A stretch of DNA of 64,000 bases from Paenibacillus sp. (GCF_035645195.1 NZ_DASQNA010000050.1:1-64000); one strand, 5' to 3'; positions 36,448-45,717 are shown, counted from the stretch's first letter. Notes: generated by a model not told the origin, from the sequence alone. A program made the numbers and translations.

Positions 36448-36774
36448 TTACACGCTCACGCCGCCGTGCCGACGGGCCCATTCCTCGATTTCGCGAATGA
36501 CAGGCTGCAGCGCGTTGCCGCGCTCGGTCAAACGGTATTCGATGCGCACGGGCGTCTCCGGATACACGATCCGTCGGACGATGCCCGCTTCTTCCAGCTC
36601 CTTCAATCGCTCGGACAGCATCCGGTCGCTGACGCCGGGCACGAGGTCGGCGACCTCCTTAAACCGGCGCGGCCCATGGAGGAGCGCATGAATGATCAAC
36701 CCCGTCCACCGTTTGCCCAGCAGCTCAAACGCTGACTCTACGCTTGGGGACAAAACGCAGTCCCGGTTTAGCAT
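36448..36774 (-). CDS. HxlR-family transcriptional regulator
   Basis: A 108-residue winged-helix regulator. It has the family pattern: an N-terminal Cys (DCVLSPSVESAFELLGKRWTG begins at residue 5; Cys6), GPRRFKEVADLVPGVSDRMLSERLKEL recognition region and EYRLTERG. Members often sense electrophiles or oxidants through the N-terminal Cys. The ATG has GGAGGA seven bases upstream and overlaps the TetR gene by 50 bp, so the two are coupled. Confidence 0.92.
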   Translation of the reverse strand: MLNRDCVLSPSVESAFELLGKRWTGLIIHALLHGPRRFKEVADLVPGVSDRMLSERLKELEEAGIVRRIVYPETPVRIEYRLTERGNALQPVIREIEEWARRHGGVSV

Positions 36775-37372
36775 AGGGCAGTCCTCCCGCTTCGAATGCG
36801 TGGCAAAGCAGATCGACGTGCTGCATCGCGAGCGGCAGCACTTCTTCGTACGTTTGCTCGAATTGGATCGCGTACGTAATCAACCCGTGCAACCCCATAA
36901 ACAAATTCCAAGGCAGCGTGAACTGCAGCTTCTCCCGTTCCGGATGCCCGTTCAAGCATTCTTGAACGATCGATGCGAACAAGTTCATGTTCTCCGCCTG
37001 TTCCGTGCGGGAATAACGCTTCAGCTCCGGATCGCGGATCATGAACATGATTTCGTAATGATGCGGGTTTTCCAGCCCGAACCGGATGAATTCCAGCATA
37101 AGCTGCTTCAGCGCACTGACGTCCCGCTCCTTCAGTCGAAACAGCAGGTTCGTCTGCCTTATGATCAAAGCGTTAAAATCTTCCACGACGAGAGCGTAAA
37201 ACAGCTCCGCCTTGTCTTGGAAGTAATAGTAAATAGACCCGTGGCTGTACCCCAATTTCGCCGCAATTTTGCGCATCGATACGGCCCGGTACCCTTCGCT
37301 GACAAACAGCTCTCTGGCCGCATCCAAAATGCGGTCCCGGCTCAATTCTTGATCCACGACACGTCGTGCCAC
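36725..37372 (-). CDS. TetR-family transcriptional regulator
   Basis: A 215-residue regulator with the helix-turn-helix at residues 12-60 (RILDAARELFVSEGYRAVSM, YSHGSIYYYFQDKAELFYAL) and a helical ligand-binding domain. GTG start at 37372 after AAAGGGGAGGG. A palindrome overlaps the promoter -10 just upstream, suggesting autorepression. Its ligand is unknown; the gene is coupled to hxlR. Confidence 0.9.
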   Translation of the reverse strand: MARRVVDQELSRDRILDAARELFVSEGYRAVSMRKIAAKLGYSHGSIYYYFQDKAELFYALVVEDFNALIIRQTNLLFRLKERDVSALKQLMLEFIRFGLENPHHYEIMFMIRDPELKRYSRTEQAENMNLFASIVQECLNGHPEREKLQFTLPWNLFMGLHGLITYAIQFEQTYEEVLPLAMQHVDLLCHAFEAGGLPYAKPGLRFVPKRRVSV

Positions 37373-37391
37373 CGTTATCCCTCCCCTTTGT

Positions 37392-37427
37392 CGTATAATT
37401 ATACGCAAGGTTGAATAACGCTTCAAC
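37392..37427 (-). promoter_or_regulatory. TetR gene promoter with palindromic operators
   Basis: On the minus strand TTGAAG (37426-37421), 17 bp, TATAAT (37403-37398). The -10 is embedded in the perfect 14-bp palindrome CGTATAATTATACG (37392-37405), and the -35 in GTTGAA/TTCAAC (37410-37427). Confidence 0.7.
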
Positions 37428-37446
37428 ACTTTTTTGCGTAAAAGCA

Positions 37447-38103
37447 CTAAAGAAAGTTCGATGGCAATTGATCGTGTTCCAAGTATTCCGAGTCATCCAC
37501 TCGAATTTCTGTTTGACCAGCTGTCAAATCCGTAATCCATTCGATAAAACGCGCACTTTCGGATTCGTTCGGCAAGCATCGAACTGTTACTTTATCGGTG
37601 TATTCCATCGACCCGATCAAAATGCCGCGCCCGCGGAGCTCGTATTCGAGCATGCCGAGCAGCGGGTAATCGAAGGTCAGCGTTACAGGCGTATGCAAAA
37701 CTTTATACACTGTACCCGCGGCTTCAAGCCCGGCGACCGCCCCGTCCGTGTACGCGCGCACGAGCCCGCCCGCCCCGAGCAGGATGCCGCCGAAGTACCG
37801 GGTGACGACGACGGCCACGTTTTTCAGCTTCTGATTTTTGATGACCTCGAGGATCGGCTTGCCGGCGGTGCCGCTCGGCTCCCCGTCGTCGGACGCTTTC
37901 TGATGCTGATCCCGTTCCCCTACGATGTAGGCGGAGCAGTTGTGCGTCGCCTGTTTGTGCCGCTGCTTGATTTCTTCGATGAAGGCGACCGCTTCCTCTT
38001 CGGACTCGACCGGCTTCGCGTGTCCGATGAACTGCGACCGCTTGATGACGATTTCGGCCTCGCCTTGGCGGCGAACCGTTCGGTAATACGGCAGCTTCCA
38101 CAT
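37447..38103 (-). CDS. YigZ/IMPACT-family protein
   Basis: A 218-residue protein of the UPF0029/IMPACT fold. Motifs: KRSQFIGHAKPV near 22, ATHNCSAYIVGE near 58, DDGEPSGTAGKPIL near 75 and VVVTRYFGGILLGAGGLVRAY near 98. The family is linked to ribosome or translation control, but the bacterial role is not settled. Start at 38103 with GGGGGGA nine bases upstream. Confidence 0.92.
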   Translation of the reverse strand: MWKLPYYRTVRRQGEAEIVIKRSQFIGHAKPVESEEEAVAFIEEIKQRHKQATHNCSAYIVGERDQHQKASDDGEPSGTAGKPILEVIKNQKLKNVAVVVTRYFGGILLGAGGLVRAYTDGAVAGLEAAGTVYKVLHTPVTLTFDYPLLGMLEYELRGRGILIGSMEYTDKVTVRCLPNESESARFIEWITDLTAGQTEIRVDDSEYLEHDQLPSNFL

Positions 38104-38125
38104 GTGATCCGTTCCCCCCAAGAAA

Positions 38126-38154
38126 ATCAGCCCACCCGGACGCGCCGGGTGAGC
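38126..38154 (-). terminator. pgi terminator
   Basis: CTCACCCGG CGCGT CCGGGTGGG stem-loop on the minus strand followed by GCTGATTTTC, about 50 bp after the pgi stop. Confidence 0.65.
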
Positions 38155-38204
38155 CGATCGGCGGCCGCCGCAGCGCGCATGTCCGCGCGGGGCGACCTTA
38201 GAAA

Positions 38205-39563
38205 TTACATGCCGCGAAGTCTCGCTTCGAGCTCCGCCTTTTTCGCTTCGAAGCCCGGCTTGCCGAGCAGCGCGAACATATTCACCTTATAAGCTTCTAC
38301 GCCCGGCTGATCGAACGGGTTGACGCCGAGCATGTAGCCGCTGACGCCGCAAGCCTTCTCGAAGAAGTAGACCAAATGGCCGAACGTATACGGCGTTTGG
38401 TCGGCCAGCGTCAGCACCGTGTTCGGCACCCCGCCGTCCGTATGAGCGAGCAGCGTGCCCTGGAACGCTTTCTTGTTGACGAAGTCAATCGTCTGGCCGG
38501 ACAAGAAGTTGAGGCCGTCGACGTTCTCCGGATCGTTCGGCACCGTCAGCTCGATCGTCGGTTTCTCCACTTGGAGCACCGTCTCGAACAAGTTCCGCGT
38601 GCCCTCCTGGATGAATTGGCCCATCGAGTGCAGATCCGTGCTGAAGTCGACCGACGCCGGGTAGATGCCCTTGCCGTCCTTGCCTTCGCTCTCGCCGTAC
38701 AGCTGCTTCCACCATTCGGAGAAGAAGTGGAGGCTCGGCTCGTAGTTGACGAGAATTTCGATCGCTTTGCCCTTCTTATAGAGCGCGTTGCGCACAGCCG
38801 CGTACTGGTAGCTTTGGTTTTCTTCCAAGCTCGGGTTCGCGTACAGCGTCTGCGCGTCCTGCGCGCCCGCCATGATCGCGTCGATGTCGACGCCGGCCAC
38901 CGCGATCGGCAAGAGGCCGACCGCCGTCAGCACCGAGTAGCGGCCGCCGACGTCGTCCGGAATGACGAACGACTCGTAGCCTTCCGCGTCGGCGAGCTTC
39001 TTCAGCGCGCCTTTCGCCGCGTCCGTCGTCGCGTAGATGCGCTTCCGCGCCGCTTCCTTGCCGTACTTGCGCTCGAGCGCCTCTTTGAAGATGCGGAACG
39101 CGACCGCCGGCTCCGTCGTCGTGCCGGACTTGGAGATGACGTTGACGGAGAAATCTTTCCCTTCGAGCGCCTGCAGCAGCTGCGCCATGTACGTGGACGA
39201 GATGTTGTTGCCCGCGTAGAAAATTTGCGGCGCCGTGCGCTTGTCCTTCGGCAAATGCGCCTCGAACGGATTCGTCAGCAGCTCGATCGCCGCGCGGGCG
39301 CCGAGGTAGGAGCCGCCGATGCCGATGACGACGAGCGCCTCGGAATCGCCGCGGATGCGCTCGGCCGCCTGCTTGATGCGGGCGAATTCGTCGCGGTCGT
39401 AGCGGCTCGGCAGATCGACCCAGCCGAGGAAGTCGGAGCCCGCGCCGGTTTTCGCGTGCAGCGCTTCGTGGGCGGCGCGCACCGCCGCCGCGCTGTAATC
39501 GAGCTCATGCTGCCCTACGAACGGAAGGGCGGGTTTGTAATCGTAAATAACGGGAGATTTCAT
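38205..39563 (-). CDS. pgi: Glucose-6-phosphate isomerase
   Basis: Interconverts glucose-6-phosphate and fructose-6-phosphate. The 452-residue protein matches Bacillus-type Pgi. Motifs: [19 protein letters not shown] near residue 78, [17 protein letters not shown] near 138 and [10 protein letters not shown] near 290. ATG at 39563 after AAAGGAGGA. Divergent from the PilZ-dehydrogenase gene. Confidence 0.97.
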   Translation of the reverse strand: MKSPVIYDYKPALPFVGQHELDYSAAAVRAAHEALHAKTGAGSDFLGWVDLPSRYDRDEFARIKQAAERIRGDSEALVVIGIGGSYLGARAAIELLTNPFEAHLPKDKRTAPQIFYAGNNISSTYMAQLLQALEGKDFSVNVISKSGTTTEPAVAFRIFKEALERKYGKEAARKRIYATTDAAKGALKKLADAEGYESFVIPDDVGGRYSVLTAVGLLPIAVAGVDIDAIMAGAQDAQTLYANPSLEENQSYQYAAVRNALYKKGKAIEILVNYEPSLHFFSEWWKQLYGESEGKDGKGIYPASVDFSTDLHSMGQFIQEGTRNLFETVLQVEKPTIELTVPNDPENVDGLNFLSGQTIDFVNKKAFQGTLLAHTDGGVPNTVLTLADQTPYTFGHLVYFFEKACGVSGYMLGVNPFDQPGVEAYKVNMFALLGKPGFEAKKAELEARLRGM

Positions 39564-39605
39564 GAGTCATCCTCCTTTGGCATTTCGCTACCAAACTCTT
39601 CACCT

Positions 39606-39635
39606 AGAATACTTGAACGATTCGTGCCAATGCAA
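39606..39635 (-). promoter_or_regulatory. pgi promoter
   Basis: TTGCAT (39635-39630), 18 bp, TATTCT (39611-39606) on the minus strand in the 178-bp divergent gap. Confidence 0.55.
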
Positions 39636-39741
39636 GCGAACGCCCGGAGGAGCCGGCGGGCCCTCCCCTGTTCAATGGAAGGGGGGAAATGATAAGATGG
39701 TACCAATATCGAACCCTACGCAGCTGACGGAGGTGCGCCCC

Positions 39742-41040
39742 ATGCAAATTATCGGTTTTATCGGTCTCGGCACGATGGGTTATGCCATGGCCGCCAATTT
39801 GGTGAACAAAGGTTTCGATGTCGTCGTGTACAACCGGACGCGCAGCCGCGCCGAAGCGTTCGCCGCGGAACGGCGCGGAGCGACGGTCGCCTCGACGCCG
39901 AAGGAAGTCGCGCGCGAAGCGGACATCGTCTTCACGATGCTCGGCGACGACGCGTCGGTCGAGTCGACGTATTACGGCGCGAACGGCATCTTCAGCGGAC
40001 TGCGAGCAGGCATGACGCTCGTCGACTGCAGCACCGTCTCGCCGGAGCTGAGCCGGAGGCTCGCCGCCGACGTGGAAGGCCACCTGGCGGACTTCCTCGA
40101 CGCGCCTGTGACGGGCAGCAAGCCCGCTGCGGAAAGCGGCACGCTGCTGTTCATGGTCGGCGGCCGCGAGGAAGCGATCGCGACCGTCCGCGAGCCGCTG
40201 CTCGCGATGGGCCGCGACATCATCCATATGGGCCCTTCGGGGGCGGGCTCCATGACGAAGCTCGCGCACAACCTCATCGTCGGCGTCAACGCCGCCGCCC
40301 TCTCGGAAGGGCTCGCGCTCGCCGCGAAAGCCGGCGTCGACCCGGCTAAATTTCTGGACGTCGCCGCCAGCGGCGGCGCCGCGAGCAAATATTTGGAGCT
40401 GAAACGGGACAAGCTGCTCCACCGCGATTATAGCAATCAGTTCTCGCTCAAATTCATGCTGAAGGATTTGCGCCTCGCCTCCGCCTTCGCGGGCGAACTC
40501 GGCGTCCCGACGCCGGCGCTTTCGAGCGTGAAAGACTTGTTCCAGATGGGCGAGTCGCTCGGCCTCGGCGATCTGGACTTGTCCTCGGTTATCCGCTGCT
40601 ACGAGGAGTGGACGGGCGTATCGATCGGGGACACCTCGGGAGAATACGCGCCGGCGAAGCGGGAGGCGCAAGATGCGGAGCGCAAATCCGACGACCGCCG
40701 CCGCTCCCCGCGGGTCAACCTGAACATCCCTCTGCACATATCCGTGTACCAATGGGAGCAGGAAGGTTCGTTCTCCGGGCAGCAAATCGAAGCGACGCTG
40801 TACGATTTGTCCGAGGGCGGACTGCAGGTCGTCTCGTCGTTCCCGCTCGCCGTCGACATGTTCGTCGTCATCCACTTCCCGCAGGATGCCGATTTGCCGC
40901 CGATCACGGGCAAAATCATCCGCGTCGTGCCGGACAACGGCGCGTTCCGGTACGGCTGCATGCTCTCCGGCCTGCCGCCGTTCGTCCGCGTGCAGCTGGA
41001 GGAGTACCTCCGCGGTCAAGAAGGACGCCAGCCGTCTTAA
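39742..41040 (+). CDS. Beta-hydroxyacid dehydrogenase fused to a C-terminal PilZ domain
   Basis: A 432-residue fusion. Residues 1-295 form a 3-hydroxyisobutyrate-dehydrogenase/GLYR-type oxidoreductase: dinucleotide motif FIGLGTMGYAMAANL (6-20), substrate loop DAPVTGSKPAAESGT (120-134) and catalytic Lys173 in MTKLAHNL. After a charged linker, residues about 316-425 form a PilZ domain with both c-di-GMP-binding motifs, RRSPR (R320 and R324) and DLSEGG (355-360). The protein could therefore reduce or oxidise a small hydroxyacid or semialdehyde under c-di-GMP control; the substrate is unknown. Start at 39742 has GGAGGTG upstream; an in-frame ATG about 46 bp earlier (after GGGGGG) is an alternative. 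Confidence 0.9.
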   Translation: MQIIGFIGLGTMGYAMAANLVNKGFDVVVYNRTRSRAEAFAAERRGATVASTPKEVAREADIVFTMLGDDASVESTYYGANGIFSGLRAGMTLVDCSTVSPELSRRLAADVEGHLADFLDAPVTGSKPAAESGTLLFMVGGREEAIATVREPLLAMGRDIIHMGPSGAGSMTKLAHNLIVGVNAAALSEGLALAAKAGVDPAKFLDVAASGGAASKYLELKRDKLLHRDYSNQFSLKFMLKDLRLASAFAGELGVPTPALSSVKDLFQMGESLGLGDLDLSSVIRCYEEWTGVSIGDTSGEYAPAKREAQDAERKSDDRRRSPRVNLNIPLHISVYQWEQEGSFSGQQIEATLYDLSEGGLQVVSSFPLAVDMFVVIHFPQDADLPPITGKIIRVVPDNGAFRYGCMLSGLPPFVRVQLEEYLRGQEGRQPS

Positions 41041-41051
41041 GGCAGGCGAAC

Positions 41052-41101
41052 AAGGCGCCCCGAACCCGGCAACGTATGCCGCGGTCCGAGGCGCCTTCTT
41101 T
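41052..41101. terminator. Terminator between convergent genes
   Basis: AAGGCGCC and GGCGCCTT flank a GC-rich inner stem, followed on the plus strand by CTTTACTT. It ends the PilZ-dehydrogenase transcript and may also serve the convergent operon. Confidence 0.65.
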
Positions 41102-41113
41102 ACTTCCCGCCGA

Positions 41114-43141
41114 TCAAACGCGCTGGAGAGATAACCAACGCTCTAACGCTTCCGCCGTAACGGGTCGTTGGAACAAATATCCCTGCGCTTCGTCGCAGGC
41201 GAGGCCTTGAAGAAACGACAGCTGGTCCGCCGTTTCCACCCCCTCGGCCACCACCGTAAGACGCATATGGTGCGCCAGCGAAATGATCGACTTGACGATG
41301 GTCGCGTCATGATCGTCCCGCGTGCAGTCCCGTACGAATGCCTGGTCGATTTTCAGCGTGTGAAGCGGAAACCGTTTTAGATAATTGAGCGAGCTGTAGC
41401 CTTTCCCGAAATCGTCCATGCTGATGCGGACGCCGAGCGCCTTGAGCTCCATCAGCGTGACGATCGCGTTGTCGACGTCCATCATCATGCTCTCCGTAAT
41501 TTCGAGCTCGAGATACTGCGGGGGCAGTTCCGAACTCTCCAACGCTTTCTTGACGGTGCGCACCAAATGCTTCTGTTCGAATTGGCGCGGCGACAAATTG
41601 ACGGAGACGACGAACGGTCCGTGCCCCGCTCGAATCCATGCGGCGTTCTGGGCGCAGGCGGTCCGCAGCACCCATTCGCCGATCGAGACGATCAGGCTCG
41701 ACTGCTCCGCAATTGGAATGAATTCGCCGGGCGGGATGAGCCCGAGCTCCGGATGGTTCCACCGAAGCAGCGCTTCGACGCCCACCGCGCGGCCCGTGCG
41801 CAGCTCCACCTTCGGCTGGTAGCAGAGATGCAGCTCATTGTTGTCGATCGCCTGCCGCAGCGCCATCTCCAGCTTCGCCGTTGGGCCGGCGCTCATGCTT
41901 TCGTCGTACGCCTGGAAGTCGTTCCCGCCCCGCTGTTTCGCGCAGCGCATCGCGCGGTCCGCGAACTCGAGCAGCGCGGGCCCCGTCTCGCTGTCCTCCG
42001 GATAGACGGCCAATCCGATGCTCGGCGATATAAAGATATATTGGTCATCCAGCCGAAGGGGGCGCTGGAACGCCCGCAGGATGCGCCTTGCGATGCGCAA
42101 CGCCCGGGATCGGTCCGCGCGCGGCAGCAGGACGCCGAAATTGTCCCCGTCGAGGCGCGCCGCCGTGGCGTGTACTCCTACGGTTTCCAGCAACCGTTCG
42201 GCCGAGGCGACGATCAACCGGTTGCCTTGCTCGAATCCGACGTATTCGTTCACCGCTCGAAACCGGTCCAAATTCATCGTCATGACGGCGGCCGGCGCGC
42301 CGTCCTTGGATTGCGCGATTGCCTCGGCTACACGCTCCAGGAACAGCTTCTTGTTCGGCAGACCGGTCATCGGCTCGAAATACGTCAACTGGGATACCTG
42401 CTGCTCGGCCAGTTTTTTGTCGGTGTTGTCTTGAACGTACACGGTGATGCCGTCCAGCGACGGGTGAGCGTGACAAGTGTACCATTTTCCGGTCTCCTGG
42501 TTATGTGCCGCGTACACCGTTTTCACGTTCTCCTCCATCGCTTGATGCAGCATGAGATAAGCATGAGTTCCGACCCACTCCGGATAGACGTCCCACAAAC
42601 GTTTGCCGATGACATGCTCCCGTTTCCGCCCGCTGCACTGCTCCATCGTACGATTCCAATACTGAACTTCCCAACCGGAATTCAACGCGATGAACCCGTC
42701 GGACATGTTCTCCAAAATGTTGGAAACCGTCGTGTAGGTGCGAAGAAGCGATTCCTCCGCTTGTTTCTGCGTCGTAATGTCTTTCGCGATGCCGTATACG
42801 CCGACGACATTGTAGTCTACCGTAATCGGAACGAAGCTGACGTTGATGTGGACCGCTTCGCCGTTCTTTTTCAGCATGACCGATTCGAAGCTCTGCGCCT
42901 TGCCTCGCCGAGCGGTTACGAACCGTTCCAATGCGAATGTAAGCGCACTTTCGGGAAACAGCACGCCGAACGAACGCTGCGTCAGCTCTTCCCTCTTGTA
43001 GCCGGACAGCTCCTCGGTCAGGGTGTTGACGCTCAGGAGATTTCCTTCCGCATCCATCCACCACACCATGTCCGGGCTGCTCTCAAACAAAGCAGGCGCC
43101 CCTCGATCCGTATGCTGTTGTCTCGTTTTCTCGAGTTCCAT
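41114..43141 (-). CDS. PAS-PAS-GGDEF(degenerate)-EAL protein, predicted c-di-GMP phosphodiesterase
   Basis: A 675-residue cytosolic protein. Two PAS domains (about 15-125 and 135-245), a GGDEF domain (250-405) whose active-site motif is DGDNF (331-335) and so probably inactive as cyclase, and an EAL domain (420-670). The EAL domain keeps its key residues: EALLRW (Glu456), SVNLS (513-517), EITE (547-550), DDFGKGYSS (576-584), Lys597 in KIDQ and Glu633 in AEGVE. It should hydrolyse c-di-GMP to pGpG, with PAS and GGDEF as sensors. Last gene of the riboswitch-led operon, 75 bp after a STAS gene. Confidence 0.93.
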   Translation of the reverse strand: MELEKTRQQHTDRGAPALFESSPDMVWWMDAEGNLLSVNTLTEELSGYKREELTQRSFGVLFPESALTFALERFVTARRGKAQSFESVMLKKNGEAVHINVSFVPITVDYNVVGVYGIAKDITTQKQAEESLLRTYTTVSNILENMSDGFIALNSGWEVQYWNRTMEQCSGRKREHVIGKRLWDVYPEWVGTHAYLMLHQAMEENVKTVYAAHNQETGKWYTCHAHPSLDGITVYVQDNTDKKLAEQQVSQLTYFEPMTGLPNKKLFLERVAEAIAQSKDGAPAAVMTMNLDRFRAVNEYVGFEQGNRLIVASAERLLETVGVHATAARLDGDNFGVLLPRADRSRALRIARRILRAFQRPLRLDDQYIFISPSIGLAVYPEDSETGPALLEFADRAMRCAKQRGGNDFQAYDESMSAGPTAKLEMALRQAIDNNELHLCYQPKVELRTGRAVGVEALLRWNHPELGLIPPGEFIPIAEQSSLIVSIGEWVLRTACAQNAAWIRAGHGPFVVSVNLSPRQFEQKHLVRTVKKALESSELPPQYLELEITESMMMDVDNAIVTLMELKALGVRISMDDFGKGYSSLNYLKRFPLHTLKIDQAFVRDCTRDDHDATIVKSIISLAHHMRLTVVAEGVETADQLSFLQGLACDEAQGYLFQRPVTAEALERWLSLQRV

Positions 43142-43216
43142 TCGTTACAACCTCCTGAGGCCCGTTCCCGCGGTCCGATGTGTGCGGCCGGCGCGCAAGA
43201 TGCGGTACGCCATTCG

Positions 43217-43537
43217 TTACTCCAGCTCGGGAAATACGTCTTTCCCGACGATTTCGGGCAATTGCAGCATCTCGAACACGGTCTTTACGTCTTCGCGCAG
43301 CCGCGCGACCGCAATCGAATGACCTCTGCCCTGAACTTGTTTAACGAGTGCGATCAGCAGTCCGATGCCGGAGGAGTCCACGAACGTTACGTTCGAGAAA
43401 TCGATATGCACGCGCTCGCATGCCGCTAGCTGCGGAGCCAGCTCTTCGCCGATGAGCTCCGTCGCGTCGATATCCAAATCGCCGGTAAACGCGACCGCCG
43501 CCGAAGTGCCTTGCCGGTCCAATGTAAAAGTAAGCAT
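43217..43537 (-). CDS. STAS-domain anti-sigma-factor antagonist (second of two)
   Basis: A 106-residue single STAS domain of the SpoIIAA/RsbV type. The phosphorylation-site motif FVDSSGIGLLIAL lies near residues 51-63. In partner switching the unphosphorylated form binds an HATPase anti-sigma kinase; a PP2C phosphatase and an HATPase domain are encoded upstream in the same operon. It begins 31 bp after the FapA-like gene. Confidence 0.92.
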   Translation of the reverse strand: MLTFTLDRQGTSAAVAFTGDLDIDATELIGEELAPQLAACERVHIDFSNVTFVDSSGIGLLIALVKQVQGRGHSIAVARLREDVKTVFEMLQLPEIVGKDVFPELE

Positions 43538-43568
43538 CGTTTCATCCCCTTAAATTTGGTTTCCTTGT

Positions 43569-45671
43569 TTACCAAAGCAGCAATCGTCCGTCGTCCGCAA
43601 GACGCGCCCGGACCCCGCTCGCCTCCTCCGTGAAGGAATGCGCGCGGTGGCCGACTTGTATGAACGTATCGGCCCTTACGCGGCCGATCGTAATCGTCTG
43701 ATCCTTCGGCACGCGAATTTTCGTCGGAATGCCGCCGAACGTCCCCGCTTCTTGAACGACGACGCCCTCCTCCGCGAACACCTCGCCGCCTCGAATATAT
43801 CCTGCGATTTGCACGGCACCCTTCGCATGCAGCTTGGAATTGTACACGCCTTCCCCGATCACTTGGATCGCGCCCGCCGAAAACACTTTGCAATTTTGAA
43901 GATAGCTCGCCTTCACGAAGCAGTTCCGATCCGCCTCCGCCAAAGCCGCCGCCCGGAGCAGCCCTCCGACCTGGCTCATCAGCTCGCGAAAGCCTGCGAT
44001 CGTGCGCAGGTCCGCCTGATGCGGCGTGACGAAGTTTCGAAACAGCTTGTCGCCGAGCAGCTTCCAATCGTCTTCCAGCTGCTCCGCTCCGAGCTTCGCC
44101 TTGTTCATGAACGCAACGACGAGCGGCGGCACCGATTTAAACTTGCCGTCGCACAATATTTTCAGGAACGGACCGAGCCCCGTCCGCTCCACGTTCGCCG
44201 ATTTGAAGGCGGCGAGATTCATGATTTGCTGCATCGCTTGCGCCATTCGTTCGAGATGCTCATGCAGTTCGCCCAGCATATGGTGCAGCTCTTGAACCAG
44301 CATGCTGCTCTTCCCCGCCGTCAGCTCGCTCGTAATCGCGTTGTTCCGGATCGAGATCGAGCTGCCGGACGCGATGTTCGCCATATTCGCGTTTCCTTGG
44401 ATCCAAACCGCCCCGAGCGCCTCGACCTCCATGCCGTCCTGCACGGCGCCCAATATTTCCACCGCTCCTGCATACCGAACGTTCCCGCTTTTCAAATTGA
44501 CGTCATGGGGCACCGTCAGCTTCGGCACGATGCTGATTTTCGCGAAGCGCCCGTTGATTTTGACATTCGGCTGGCCTGTTTCGGTAGCGACCACCTTCGT
44601 GTCGTCCACGATCGCGATGCCCTTGCCTTCCGCGATGACGAGCGGTTGAGGCGGCTCCGGCAGCACGGGTTCCCCCGTAACCGCGACGCCCGCTTCTCCG
44701 CTTTGCGGCGGATGGATAATGCCGATCACTTGGCCGCGCTCGACGGCCGGGAATTCCTGCAGCTCTCGGAAGTCCACGCTGCCGTCGGCACGCTCCCGAA
44801 ATCCCTTTTTCACTTCGGTCTCTTTGATCGATTCAAGATACCCGTTCGCGCTCGGCTTCGGACGAATGCCCCTCGCGACGACGAACGTTCCCGACGACCC
44901 GCTGCCGCACGCCCTCGCCAGCTCGGAATAATCGATGCCTACGGCGATGCCGAGCTCTTTCATTTCCTTCAAAACCGCTTCGCTGTCGATCGGAATCGGG
45001 AGCCTCTGTTCGACGACGTCCAGTTCGATGAAATTGCTCGGCTCGCGATCCTTCAGCGTTCGGCGCAGCCGATATCCCGGGGTGACGTGCAACACCGCTT
45101 CAAGCCGATCCTCGCCGATCGAAAGCTCCCAGCGCGGCTCGCAAATTTCGTCGCTCACGGAAACATGCAATTGATCGGTTTCGTTGACGACGACCGTCTT
45201 CTCGATGAATTCGTCGTTCTTGTAAAACTTCACGCCCGCTTTCGGCACGACGATCGGGTATTTGTCCGGCGCGTTCTTGCAATAAATATGGCCGTCCTTC
45301 ACCCACACCTTGCCCGCGAGCTCGGCCGCGGAGGCGAATTCGCCGCCGCCCGCGAGCGGCGCATCCGTCCCGGCGGCCGGCAGCCGTTCGGCGTCGAGAT
45401 CCATAGCGCCCGCCTGTTCCGCCGCCGCCTGCACCAACGCTTCCAGCGTATCCTGCGCTGGGCGCGGCGCCGCCTGACGCTGCTCCTCCGTCTGCGCGTC
45501 CTTCACCGTCAGCCGCACGAGCGCCGCTTTGGAGCCGAACCCGAGAAACCCTTTCGTCTCCGTCTCCAAAATTTCGATATCCACGTCAGAGCCCGGCGTT
45601 CCCAGCAGGTCCAGCCCCGTTCGGACCGCTTCCTTCACGGTTTTCCCTTTGGAGGTCACACTTTTGCCCAT
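43569..45671 (-). CDS. FapA-family (DUF342) protein with N-terminal Jag-N domain
   Basis: A 700-residue protein. Residues 1-55 form a Jag-N-like domain (SKGKTVKEAVRTGLDLLG, then KGFLGFGSKAALV). The rest is FapA/DUF342-like: KAGVKFYKNDEFIEKTVV region, DYSELARACG, PQSGEAGVAVTGEPV, a beta-helix rich central part with repeated short strands, and a C-terminal coiled-coil and strand region. Such proteins are often found with motility or chemotaxis genes and are thought to form scaffolds; the molecular role is unclear. Start at 45671 with GGGGAG upstream; 46 bp after the PP2C gene. Confidence 0.85.
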   Translation of the reverse strand: MGKSVTSKGKTVKEAVRTGLDLLGTPGSDVDIEILETETKGFLGFGSKAALVRLTVKDAQTEEQRQAAPRPAQDTLEALVQAAAEQAGAMDLDAERLPAAGTDAPLAGGGEFASAAELAGKVWVKDGHIYCKNAPDKYPIVVPKAGVKFYKNDEFIEKTVVVNETDQLHVSVSDEICEPRWELSIGEDRLEAVLHVTPGYRLRRTLKDREPSNFIELDVVEQRLPIPIDSEAVLKEMKELGIAVGIDYSELARACGSGSSGTFVVARGIRPKPSANGYLESIKETEVKKGFRERADGSVDFRELQEFPAVERGQVIGIIHPPQSGEAGVAVTGEPVLPEPPQPLVIAEGKGIAIVDDTKVVATETGQPNVKINGRFAKISIVPKLTVPHDVNLKSGNVRYAGAVEILGAVQDGMEVEALGAVWIQGNANMANIASGSSISIRNNAITSELTAGKSSMLVQELHHMLGELHEHLERMAQAMQQIMNLAAFKSANVERTGLGPFLKILCDGKFKSVPPLVVAFMNKAKLGAEQLEDDWKLLGDKLFRNFVTPHQADLRTIAGFRELMSQVGGLLRAAALAEADRNCFVKASYLQNCKVFSAGAIQVIGEGVYNSKLHAKGAVQIAGYIRGGEVFAEEGVVVQEAGTFGGIPTKIRVPKDQTITIGRVRADTFIQVGHRAHSFTEEASGVRARLADDGRLLLW

Positions 45672-45717
45672 TTCGCTCCCCACCTTGAATGTCAATATGC
45701 GGATGAAGCCCGAACCG

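Noticed and set aside
35595-36500. Long open frames on both strands coding for repetitive Lys/Arg- or Leu-rich proteins
   Set aside because: They are produced by the 51-bp repeats (17 codons, no stops); no ribosome site, alternative starts only, and equal openness on both strands.
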